Below, one piece after another: positions 47,979-61,349 of a stretch of 64,000 nucleotides of DNA. How positions within the stretch are numbered: the first letter of the stretch is position 1; every line of letters begins with the position of its first letter. The position numbers and the translations under genes are program-made. This DNA is from Cloeon dipterum (taxonomy: Eukaryota; Arthropoda; Insecta; Ephemeroptera; Baetidae). The notes below the pieces were generated by a model. The model ran no database searches. It was not told where the DNA came from and was given only the letters and a program-made list of their open reading frames with translations. The stretch lies in contig NC_088787.1 in assembly GCF_949628265.1 (NCBI RefSeq), forward strand, positions 7,306,501-7,370,500. Direction: 5' to 3'.

Positions 47979-48520
47979 GATGGATTTCTCATATTAAATC
48001 CTAAAAGGATTTTAATCGTTCGGGCCTCGCAAACTACATCTAATATAAAATTTCTCTTATCTCGTTAGGTACTCTAAGATTTCAATAATTTGCCCATAAA
48101 AACCAAAAGATCAAATCAAATTATAAGAGTTTCCTTGTATAAGCATATCAAAGTCAAAAGCTAATTTGCCGTGGTTTTATATATTCGTCGGGCCTGAAGG
48201 TGTCAAACTAACGAGGCAATTTTGCCGATATTGATTGATTTTTGTGCTGTGTGTAAAAATGAGAAGTAGCTGATGTGACGACCTTTCTTCTCTCCACCCA
48301 CACCGCAAGCACGGGGTCCTCAAGTTCCCTCCTTTCGCTATGCGATGTATTTTGTATGGGCCGTCGACAACTTGTGCCTCCTTCCAACCCCCATTTCACC
48401 CCCTCGTACACAGTCCACTCCCTGGCATGCTTTCGCCGAGAAGGAATAAAAAAAAATATCGCAGCCGCCGCCGCCGCGCACTGATGTGAATGTTTCTCTT
48501 TCTTTGACTTCAGGATCAAA

Positions 48521-51500
48521 ATGGCTCAACTGCGGATCAGCATTTTTCTTACTTTTCTACATTTTGGACATACATTTTCATCAGTCGGGTGAGTCCATCT
48601 GCTTTTTTCATTGCGGCCGGGTTGCTAAAGTGCATCAAAACTTCTTCATTTGCGCGGATTATGCAAAGTGGAAATGGATAAAGCAGACACAAAAGTTTAG
48701 TAAAAGCTTCTCGATTTTTTTTCTTGTGTGCATTATTTGCGATTATTATTCGATTGTTTTTCTCGCACAAAACACAACTTCCCTTTTTAACCAAGTATTT
48801 TAGAGAATAATGTGAATTGTGTGAACTATTAATGTGAAAATGACAAGTTTTTATTGTTATTTGCCTGCAGTCTCAGCTGAATAAAGGCAGTAATGAGCAA
48901 AAAATAGAAATAAGAGAAAAATATTTATAACAATCAATATATCACAGTCAAAAACATTTTAATACAAAACATGAAAACTATATTTTGTGCTTTTTTATGA
49001 CTCATATTCAGGAAAAGTCCCTTAAAATTGATAGATTTAATGATATGACTTGGAAAAACAGAAGTTTCCGGTGAAACGAATGAATATCGTGATCGAATGA
49101 CGTTATATAAGACTTCAGAAAAAGTTTTTGGAAAGCTGCTTTGCGTCTAGACTGTTAACAGAATATTTTCTCAAAATTTTAAGTTTTGTATATGGCAAAT
49201 AAGAAACCATTTTTTGCAAAATATTTAATTTCTGCAGATAATTGTAATCCAATCTGGGACAAAGAATATCTAGAAAAGCAGCGTGGGTCACATGTGCGAT
49301 AAAATTTGTTCCCACTGCGCAGATCCAAGATGGCGTCTGAGTGTGAAAAACAAAAGCTCTCTTTGGATTCCTGTACGAGTGTCGAGAGTTTGTTTTTACG
49401 ATCCAAAATACACAATTAGTTCAAGTAATGCAAATTATGTCACAATATTGATGAAAACTTGCTTCTTTTCGCGCATTTTCACGTGACCGTTTATTCGCGC
49501 CATACTCCACCGGACGCCATATCTGCGCGTCGCACGAATCTGGCCCCCGCTGTAGAAAAGCTTTAAAAGTGGACAATAACTGTTTTGGCAGCAATTAATT
49601 GGCTAAAATCAAATTCAATAAACACCGCAGCTATTAAATACGATCTCGGCATCGATTAAATGCTGATATTTTGATCATAAAAAATATGGCTTATTTTTGT
49701 CCATTTTCTAATTTTCATTTTTATTTCGATAATACACGTGAGGTGTAAACTAATTTATTTAAAATTGTTCAAGTCAGTCCCCAAGTTAGGAGGAAGGTAC
49801 ACCGTTGTAACCCAGGTAGCAGCAAGGGTCTAACAAATCTGCAATTTTTTGCTTTACAAAATTAATTTGAGCATCCTTGCAATATGAAATGTGTTTCTGC
49901 GGCATTCAATATTTTTCTTTCCCCCATAACGAGAAATTAAAGACAAAATTTCGTCTTCAGTACAGACACCAATCAATTTCACTATTAATTTACTCCAGTT
50001 GAAACAATTTTGCTGTATACGAGACACTCATAATGCAGTTCACACTCATCACGAAACAGGAGTGAAAATCCCATTTGTTTATTGAATTGAGCGCAATTCA
50101 AGAATTTCTTTCAGCACGTTCAATGGGGGGATCACACTTACGAGTGGTATATATATGGCCAAATTAATGAGGCCTCGCGAGATTTCAATCGCGCACAGAA
50201 GGAAAAAAAATGGAGTCGGGGTGGTGTGATCAAAAGGAAACAAAACTAATGAGCGCGGCTCGATCGTCGTCTTATATGCTGTGTATGTTATTTTCATGCA
50301 TTTATTTATAGTCTGGACGCTTCGGAAATGCCGACCATGGGCACGAGCGAGGAGCCCACCCCCGCCCCTGCCGCCCCCAGGAGAAGAGAAAAGCCAATTA
50401 CGCTAGAGGATATTTTGCCTGATGACCCGATGCTGTACGATAAGATGGCTCCGCCGAAAGTGGAAGGCGAGTGTTTGTTTGTTTGCATGGCGAACACGAC
50501 TTCTTGCTTTATTCTATTATTGTCTCTGCTTTGATCAAGACTTTTTGTTCTTTTCTCTTGCAGATCACCCCACCATCGTTCGATTTCACGTCACCGTCAT
50601 GAGTCTCGACTCTATTGACGAAAGCTCCATGGTAAGTTTTTCTTTTCTGAAGTTGAATCGAATTGACAGATTTTTTTTGAGTTTTTGCTACAATATTTGT
50701 CAAAGCTTGATCTAAAATTGTTGTTTCTTAGCGGTTTTAATTTTTTTGGGAGGCAGAGAGTTGAATACATTTTTGGTAACATTTTATTTTTGTTCATTGC
50801 GGGAAGTGACATGATGGATTTAATCGAAATCTTAAAAGCGTCGGAAATTTGATTTTCAGGAAGAAAATTTTGATTAAGTTTCGAAGTCTTGCTAGAAAAG
50901 TTTATATTTATCATATCAAATTATAGATTTTAGTCTGCATTTCAGCAATTTAGTCAATTTTTTTTTTATAAAATAAACAGACGATAAGTTTGAAGACGCA
51001 TTTTTTCACTCAGAATTAAATTATCGTAGTCATGATGTTTATTTTATCAGATTATTTATAATTGTCTACACTTACAGAACCTCAATACTTGTGCATACGA
51101 TATAAAAATTCAGTTATAAGCATACCCCGGTAAAATAAATTTTGCTTTGATGACAAATGCTAATAAAAATTAGATACATTATATATAATAGCTTTAAGAA
51201 ATAGGTAAATTGCCATGTTTGCAGAAGTTTATTAACAATGTAATAATTTTACAAGGTTAGCAGCCTTTTTAATTTTTAAAAATTTGAAAGCACAATATTT
51301 AAACCTTTTTTACACGCGCCTTTATAATTATTTTCATCAGCGGGGACCAGATGTGCGATAAAATTGGTTCCTACTGCGCAGATTCAAGATGGCGTCTGAA
51401 TGTGGGAAACAAAACGCTCTCTTTGGATTGCCGTACGAGTATCAAGAGTTTTTTTTACGATCCAAAAGACACAATTAGTACAAGTAACGCAAATTATGTC

Positions 51501-54500
51501 ACAATATTTACGAAAGCTTGGTTCTTTTCGCGAATTTTCACGTGACCGTTTTTTCGCGCCATACTCCACCGGACGCCATATCTGCGCATCGCACTAATCT
51601 GACCCCCGCTAATTTTCTTAACTTATATTTTTCATTTATTAATTGATACATTCAATACAATTTATTTTATTTTCCGGTACCGTTTAAAATGTATATTTAG
51701 AAGTCTTAACAATAATTGTGATAAATTAATTTAAGAATTATGTGACTCTCGCTTATATTCTTCCTATGTATTTTTAACAAAGACTGCAAATCTCTTCTTA
51801 TTCGTCATTCATATAGTCACTTAAAATTGAGCAGTCCAGGTCAACCCATTCGTTCCGACTCACGTGTGTTTGTAAATAAATTTTAGAACCGCGGGGAAAA
51901 ACTTTTCCGCAGTGCAACAAACACAACGGCGCGGTGATTCCACATCCGCACTACTTCCGCACCCCACGAGAGATTCTCGAAATCCCGCCGCTGCACGGTG
52001 TGCTCCAGATTGAGCCGCGCTCGGGCGTTTTGCGAAAATTTAAATGCAAATTTATGCAATACTTCAGAGAGTTGTAATAACAACCTTGGCTCAACAAATG
52101 CAATTAACCTGGTGCTCTCGGTGCGCATTCCACGCCGGCAGCAAGTGCATTATGAATGTGACAGAGAGCAGATAGACGCGTTCTCTTTTCGTGCCGTCTA
52201 AATAATGAAAAGAGTCCGCACTCGCTGCAAAATAATTCAGCCAACTGGAGCATTACATTCGTCCAACGCGTATTATTCTCTGTGTTCTGTTACAAAGAGT
52301 TCTCGTTCGTAAGTGATATTTCATTAGATTGCAGAAGAAAGGGTTGAAGCAGAATGACTCGCAGTTTTAACTCGAACCTTGAGATTCTTCAAAGGGAGCC
52401 AAGGAAATGCAGCAGAGATATTTTTATTAAATAAATTTTCTAGAAGATTTTTTTATGACAATAGAGATGAAGTGACACGGAAAATTTATCGATGTGGAGA
52501 TTTAATTGGATTCAGGAATTCTTCAATGATGTAATACCAGGGTTCGGTTATTTTGGAATCCGCAAAAATGCACCAATGGTTTTTTCTGCATAAAACCAAC
52601 TGGAAAAACTCACCAGGTTTCGGGTTTTCGACATTTTTCCGAATTTAACCCCCGATAGGTCACAAAAAAGTGTTAAAATTACGATTATTGTTAGAGTTTT
52701 TTGTCTTTTGGTGAATCTAGTGGCATTTTTACTGATTTTTAGAAATCCCTATTATTAATCATCCATCATGTGAATTATATTTAATTTCAATAAAAAGCGC
52801 AAAATTGCAGAAAACCCGGTTTTTGCAGTGCAGTGTTTTTTTCCGGAAAAATGCAGGTTTTCGCGAACCCTGTGTAATACCCGTGGAGTATATTAAATTA
52901 ATTTGACAGTGTTGTGGAGATCCTAAGAATTAAAATGTATATTTTAAATTTAATTTAAGAAATCGTATTTAGAACCATTTTTTTTTTAAATCACGATTCC
53001 TTTTTTCAATTTTCTGCAGACATTTGTGGCAGACATATTCTTCGCGCAGAGCTGGCAGGACTACCGGCTGCAGATGCCGGAGAACATGACCGGCGACTAC
53101 AGACTGCTGCCGGTGCAGTGGCTCAACGACATTTGGCGGCCGGACTCGTTCTTCAAGAACGCCAAGAAGGTCACCTTCCAGGAGATGACCATTCCTAATC
53201 ACTACGTGTGGATCTACAACGACACCACCATCCTCTACATGGTCAAGTGAGAAAAGCACAATTCTTACCATTCTCATAGAATAGCGTTTTGAAATAATAA
53301 TCTATTCTGGTGCGGGCGCAGACTCAACTTGCTGCTCTCCTGCGTGATGAACTTTAAGACCTACCCGCACGACACGCAAAGCTGCTCTATGCAGATTGAA
53401 AGCTGTAAGTTCAAGTGATACCTTAAATATTATAACTATTTTTAGTTGAAAATAAAATTTATAAATTTTGAAAGCTTGTAATTAAATGTAATTAAAATTT
53501 TATTTCTATTTTATTTAAATATAATTTTTATTTTGTTATCAATAATATTTTTATATAACTCTTGAAATTTTACATGATATATTTCTTTTTTTGGAAAAAA
53601 ATTTAAAGATCATAGGAAATCACGGGTAGCAATAAGGAAATAATAATATTAATTCTTTTTATGTACGTGTCGAGGATATTTATAACTTTAAAACATTATA
53701 ATTATGATCCATTTATTTCAATTTAATATTTATGATTGAAAATCCCTCAAAAGAAAGTACTTAAAGGCAAATTCTTTAATGTCAGACATTTCTGAGGCAT
53801 TTATTTTATAAACATACAAAATTATTTTTAATTTTTTGCAAACATTGTCAACACCAAAGCTCGGCTTTCATCAAATTATCAAAATTGTAGAACAAACTTG
53901 GCCCGTCATAATGAATTTTACTGATAATGAGGTTTATACTTGCACCCATTTAAAAAAAACTGCAAATATTTAAATAGAAAAAATAAATTTACCTCGATAA
54001 CAGGATTCGCAAAAACGAGCATTTTTATTGAAGATACAACATTCTCACGATGGATGACCAAATATGTATAGGGATTTTTAAAAAATAAATCAGTAAAGAA
54101 GACAATGGTTTCACCAAAAGACCTAAAATTTAAACACTTCAACCTAATTATAAAAAATTTCTGACATTTTTGGCGTGAAATGGAACTTTTCGGGGTTGAA
54201 TTCGGGAAAAATGTGGAAAAACTATATGTAACGTTTCTTTCCAGCTGTATTTTTGCGCTAAAAACCAGTGGTGCATTTTTGCGAATTTTGCAAAATTGGC
54301 GAACCCTGCTCAATAGGCATAATTTGCTTAATCATCACTAAATTAGATAATTTTAACTTGTCAAAATTCATTCTAAATTATCATCCTCTGAAATACTTCA
54401 AATTTTTTAGCGTTTTTTTTTTGTAATTTCAGTTCAAAATCACATTTATGTCAAAATTTATTTTTTTCTAGAGGGATTTGAATCCATTTTAGAACCATCA

Positions 54501-57283
54501 ACTCCAATCGAATCATTCAGCAATCAGTCAAAATGAATAAATTCGAATTATTTTTTCTCCAAAAGTATCGCACACAACAGACGACCTGGTGTTTCTGTGG
54601 GACCCGCAGATTCCGCTCGTCGTGGACAGAATCGAGTTGCCCCAGCTGGACCTGGTGAACAACGTGACCGGCGACTGCAGCCAGTCATATTCCACCGGTA
54701 AGTGCGCCGATTTCTCCAGTTGCTCACCGGCGTAAAGGTCGTTCTTGCAGGGAATTTCACCTGTCTTGAGGTGATTTTCACGCTGAAACGACGCCTCGGC
54801 TACTACATCTTCCACACGTACATCCCGACCTGTCTGATCGTCATCATGTCGTGGATCTCGTTCTGGATCAAACCGGAAGCAGTGCCTGCCAGGGTCACCC
54901 TGGGTGTCACCTCGCTGCTCACCCTCTCCACGCAGCACGCCAATTCGCAGAAGTCGCTGCCGCCCGTTTCTTACATCAAGGTAATTATTTTTTATTCTTA
55001 ATTACATTAGTTGTATAGGCCCTTTTAGTGTTCGGAGCCGCCGACAGATGGCTCCACCGTATACTTTAGTGATTAATTTAATTTTAAGGCATTTCCGCTG
55101 CGATTTCAGACTCAATCCTGCTGCTGTGCATTCTTCACTTAATATTCTTTCTTTTGACGTGTTGAAAACCAAAATCGGTTAAGCCAATCGCCGTAGATTC
55201 GTGAAAAACTATTTTTTGAAACATAAAATCTTTAACAGCGTTTCTACGGCGAATGGCTGGACTGATTTTGGTTTTCAGCACGTCAAAAGAAACCATTTTA
55301 AGTGAAGAATGTACAGTGGCAGGATTGAGTCTGAAATCACAGCGAAATTGCCTAAAAATTAAATTTATTGCTTAAGTATACGGTGGCGCCATCTTTCTGT
55401 TGGTAGCTTCGAAACATAGGATATAATTTTTATGTTATTTTTTATGCATCCGTCACTTAATGGTAAATTATTTAAGCTATTTTATAAGCTGTGCAACCTT
55501 TTTTCTACAAAATTAATAGAAAATGACCAGACGGTGGCATCGACCACTGAACAAGTTCCATATCGGGCTCTAAAGTGTTAATTCTTGCCGTGATTACTGC
55601 CTATCGAGACGGATACTCTCGCTCTCATCTGCATTTTCATGGCGTGTGCTCGTGGATATAACCTGTTTCACCGGCGCTGTGTGCGGAATTCTTTCTTGTT
55701 GAGCTAAAGTTAGCAGCGGAGTAGATATCGGCGGTGATGGGCGTTTCGAGTGCTTGCTAGGACACATACTCTCTCAAATGCTTAGCTCAGCAGCGCGGCC
55801 AAGGAGCCGAGCCATCGAGAGCTCCCTACTTCATCTCATCTCTCCGCCGCGCACAATGCGCCTCGCCAATTATACATTGCGCCAAGAGTCGATTTTATTC
55901 CATCCTCCTGCGCAGAAAATAAAACACGAAATATTGACGGGAAATAATCGAACTACTAGATTTTGGAATTTAAATTTTCATTTAATTAAAATTTGAAATT
56001 TTAGAACTGGTTAATTAATGAATTATTTCTGTGTTTTAATCTGCAATTTTATTAGGAAATAAGGACAAAATTAAAAAAGCGGTCTGGTGAATTTTTATTT
56101 CTCATGACTTATGACCTTTATCAAACCCTTCAGCGGCTCTTGATCCTTATTATTTAATCTTATGAGGGAATATGAATGAGCACTGAGCGTCGCTTTTGAA
56201 TGAAAATTCTCTCATTAACGCCGTGGTGAAATTCGCAGGCTATCGACGTGTTCATGTCGACGTGCACCATCTTTGTGTTCTTCTCGCTGATGGAGTACGC
56301 TTTGATCAACGTGATCCTCGGCGATTTCGTTGACTCCGACCGCTCCATGATCAAGAGCAGCTTTCGCTCCATGACCAAACGCCTCAGCACCAAGTTCAGG
56401 CGGTCCAAAAACAAGACCAGGAAGAACAGCTGCGTAAGAAATATTTAATAATTAGGAAAATCCATCGCAAAAATCTTTCCTGCTAATTTCATTTGATTTT
56501 TTAACGGTTACAAATTATTATTTAGTCACAGGATATTGGCAATCTTGATTTTTAATCAAAATAAAATCTCTTTAAAGAATTAAAAACTGCAACAAAAGTC
56601 AATGCTGATTCAAAATTTAAAATAAGAAATGGAGCTAACAAGAAAGACGAAGGCTAATTTCAATGGTAGGAATACTTTTTTTAGCAAAATTAATTTTTGG
56701 CAGGTCGAAGGAGTTGCTTATTGCAAGGAAATTTAATAAATTCTAAATCTTAGCAATCTCCCTACCAAAATGCGATTGATTTCTTACTCGCTTATTGTGA
56801 TTTTAATCACGCGCTGAACAATTGTTGGGAATTTTAGCAAATAATAATTTATTCGGCTATTCCGCATTGTTGAGTACATCTTCGAAGTTTTATGAACTGT
56901 GCAAAATTATTTTCCCAAAACAAATTCACTCAAAACTATTGAATAGTTTATAAAAAACTGTCCCGCCGAGCAGTTCTGCTGTGCATGTTGCATACTAAAT
57001 TTAATTTTAAGAAATTCCTCAAGCACCACTGACATATTTTCAGATGTCGGATGGTGGTCAGTCAGCCTCGGAGCTGGAGGACGCGGAGGCGGTGGTTGCA
57101 GCCACGGCGGCGGCCAACACGGCCAAGTACCGGTTGCGCGCCGACCACCAAACGTGCCGCCGACGCGCCATCTGCGTCGACCGCGTTTCCAGGGTCCTCT
57201 TTCCCTTCCTCTTCGGCGTCTTTAATGCAGGCTACTGGATCGTTTACATGTTCGTCTATGTAGATGAAAACCTCACCATTTAA
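48521..57283 (+). CDS. Cys-loop ligand-gated anion channel subunit
   Basis: Coding exons: 48521-48588, 50312-50466, 50564-50631, 53020-53246, 53322-53404, 54566-54697, 54751-54980, 56239-56433, 57044-57283. Together 1398 bases, 465 residues. A signal peptide (1 to about 20) is followed by a ligand-binding domain with FVADIFFAQSW and WRPDSFFKNAK. The Cys-loop is C180-C194 (13 residues between), with a second cysteine pair C238 and C249 as in glycine-, glutamate- and histamine-gated chloride channels. TM1 is about 262-283. PAR at 290-292 is the anion-selective signature before TM2 (293-313). TM3 is about 323-346, then a basic and then Ala-rich cytoplasmic loop, and TM4 at 437-459. It resembles the Drosophila CG12344/pH-sensitive chloride-channel group, judged from memory. 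The ligand cannot be told. It acts in the plasma membrane as a pentamer. Exon 50312-50466 is joined by a GC donor. Confidence 0.9.
49279..49552. mobile_element. hAT-like MITE family 1, copy 2
   Basis: It starts CAGCGTGGGTCACATGTGCG and ends CGAATCTGGCCCCCGCTG. An exact 8-bp duplication TAGAAAAG flanks it (49271-49278 and 49553-49560). Located in intron 1 of the channel gene. Confidence 0.88.
50467..50563 (+). other. Probable GC-AG intron in the channel gene
   Basis: The donor is AAG/GCGAGT and the acceptor CTCTTGCAG. It keeps phase 1 and gives KVEDHPTIVRF. The strong-looking GAG-TGTTTG context downstream offers a weaker GT at 50473 that also keeps phase 1 and would give KVEGEYHPT, so the GC choice is likely but not certain. 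Confidence 0.5.
51338..51611. mobile_element. hAT-like MITE family 1, copy 3
   Basis: It starts CAGCGGGGACCAGATGTGCG and ends with CTGACCCCCGCTA. The flanks ATTTTCAT (51330-51337) and ATTTTCTT (51612-51619) match at seven of eight positions, an aged target duplication. Located in intron 3 of the channel gene. Confidence 0.85.
52538..52872. mobile_element. hAT-like MITE family 2, copy 4 (reference copy)
   Basis: Ends CAGGGTTCGG and TTTTCGCGAACCCTG. An exact 8-bp duplication TGTAATAC lies at 52530-52537 and 52873-52880. At 335 bases this is the cleanest copy of the family. Located in intron 3 of the channel gene. Confidence 0.85.
54001..54308. mobile_element. hAT-like MITE family 2, copy 5 (opposite orientation)
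   Basis: It starts CAGGATTCGCAAAAACG and ends TTGGCGAACCCTG; the body matches the family in reverse. The flanks CTCGATAA and CTCAATAG agree at six of eight positions. Located in intron 5 of the channel gene. Confidence 0.75.
55008..55430. mobile_element. Fold-back MITE, family A, copy 3
   Basis: AGTTGTATAGGCCCTTTTAG and GGAGCCGCCGACAGATGGC on the left are inverted in GGCGCCATCTTTCTGTTGGT on the right. The body TTCTTTTGACGTGTTGAAAA matches copies 1 and 2. Located in intron 7 of the channel gene. Confidence 0.8.
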
Positions 57284-57682
57284 AATACAAAAAATGGTCT
57301 TCTTCTAATTTAAAAGTTTAAAAATAATTATCACGTTGTGTGAAAATTAAGATATTTTTTAAGGAGCTGATCAGCGGATGCAGTGTGGGAAAATATAATG
57401 CACTTAAAATGAATTGACACACAAATTCCTGGCAAATTCTTGCACCACGGTGGAACAAAACACACGCACAAATGGAACATGTCGCTATATTTAGGGTTGG
57501 GTTAGTTTATAATATTAATATATGTGTGTAATATTTAAATTATTAAAATATTAAGTTTGTTTTTTAGTGATATGCACCTAAAAATGTGTACATAGACTAT
57601 CATTAAATTAAATGCACAAAGACAAACAACCAAATAATTGTATGGCGCATAACATTAAATATATGTAAGTAAGCGTACGTTT

Positions 57683-57692
57683 AATAAATAAA
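57683..57692 (+). terminator. Polyadenylation signals of the channel gene
   Basis: Two overlapping AATAAA motifs (57683-57688 and 57687-57692) lie 400 bases after the stop and before the PP1 gene. Confidence 0.55.
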
Positions 57693-58225
57693 GCGTATGA
57701 AGTGACAGACATAAGTTCACTGTTGTTTATTCCACTTTTTCCGGGTATGGATCAAAAGAATGAGCGTGAAAAAAATGTTAAAATGCTTGTTCTCCCTTAA
57801 AAGGGCATGCATTCTCATTAGGGAGTTTTTTTACCGCCGTCTGAACAAGCAGACAGGTTCAGCGCCAAAGAATTCAACGCTGCCAACGTTACAAAAAATC
57901 TCCAAAGACTGTTTCTATTATTCAATCACTTTCACGGTATGATGTTATCACGATAAGAAAATGATTTCAAAGGTTGAAATAATTTGATTTTTTGAATCAC
58001 AAAACGGAGTGATGGTAGCATGTTTTAAATTATGCAATATAATAGTTTAGGTTGGCAACTTTGTTTGTTCCCGCCCCAAGCACCTGTTGAATTCTTACGA
58101 ATTCCTACATTATTTACCTTCGCAAACTGGCATTAACACTAACATTTCTCTTCCCTTTCGACTAATTTTCCCTAATGTTTGGATTGGTCCTTTCCTAATA
58201 TAACCCAACTTTCCTATTTAACAAA

Positions 58226-60136
<1,911 letters not shown>

Positions 60137-60627
60137 ACTGTAAATCGAAGCCAAATGATCTAGTTTTAATCCAACCTTGCCATTTAGATTTTGAATCAGA
60201 TCTCCGCGCGGTTGTAAATATTTTGCTGCTATTCGTAATGCAATCGATTGACTGAAAGGAATTTTGGTGCCTTGTAAATTTAGGATAATACTCACAAAGT
60301 GCAACAAATGGTTTCATGGAGATTCAAAGATGATTATTTTTAACAAGCGTAGACCTCAAGAGATGTAATTTTACTCTGCGCTTTTTAACTTTAAACTGCA
60401 GCCGACTAAAATGTGCCACACTTAAATCAATTATCTATAGTTTACACTGCTCTTATTATATATAATATTTGCCATGGTCTAGTAGTGTGTAGTATTGATG
60501 TTGTAAATAATATTAATTTAGTGCGATTAATCGTACATTTTAAAAAAAGTTATGTTGGGTCAAATAGATTAGCCCTGAATTGAATGTTCTGCAGTACAAA
60601 GTGAATGCAATAATTATAATTTGGTTA

Positions 60628-60633
60628 AATAAA
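60628..60633 (+). terminator. Polyadenylation signal of the PP1 gene
   Basis: AATAAA 492 bases after the stop codon, in AT-rich DNA; a long 3' untranslated region is implied. Confidence 0.5.
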
Positions 60634-60639
60634 ATTTAT

Positions 60640-61349
60640 TCTGTTGGCCTATCTGAAATATTGATTTTTTATTAAATAAATAAATCATTGTTACGCGGCC
60701 AGAAAAAGATTAGCATAAAAGTGCCACTTAAAGGATGGTGCGCGCGTCAATAAATTTTACGGTTATAACAATGAAGAATTTTTTCTTGAAATGATCAAAG
60801 CAAATGGAAATGGTTGCTATGTCTATGTAATAACTTTCTTATTAATTGTAATTAAGTTGGGTTAAACGATAAACGAAATTCTGGAAATTCTTCTGTCAAT
60901 CGCGATTCTTATGGGCGCAGCCGTCGCAAGTCCTACTGGTAAGCGGTCTACGCTGCCAACATAACGTAAAATAATATTAACTTCCAAAATAGTTAAGCAT
61001 CAATAATTTTATGATTTTCCTTCAGGATAATTTTTATTTTAATTTTCATAGTTACATACATCACTTAAATTTGATGATGTGAATTATCCTAATAAATCAA
61101 GAACAGTACAAGACGAAATAATTTTTAACGCTAGAGTGACGTTGGCAACACTGCTAAATCTTGTGGTGTTTGAAGTTGAAGAGCAACAGAGCAACGGTCG
61201 GTCGGTCGAAGTCGCAAGCCGCAGCCGCACTGAAGGTGTTGACGTAAACACACATACAACGAGTTTTGAATAGTATTTTTCGCTAGAATTTTGTATGGAA
61301 CCTGTTTCAAATTTGATGGAAAACGAAAACACGTAGACCTTACCCCAAA
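60640..61349. other. Intergenic DNA and probable promoter of the DEPDC1-like gene
   Basis: The patch at 61180-61250 (GGTCGGTCGGTCGAAGTCGC and Gln/Ala-like CAGCCGCA) is GC-richer and precedes the start ATG by about 100-170 bases. No TATA box is obvious. No other gene was seen. Confidence 0.4.
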
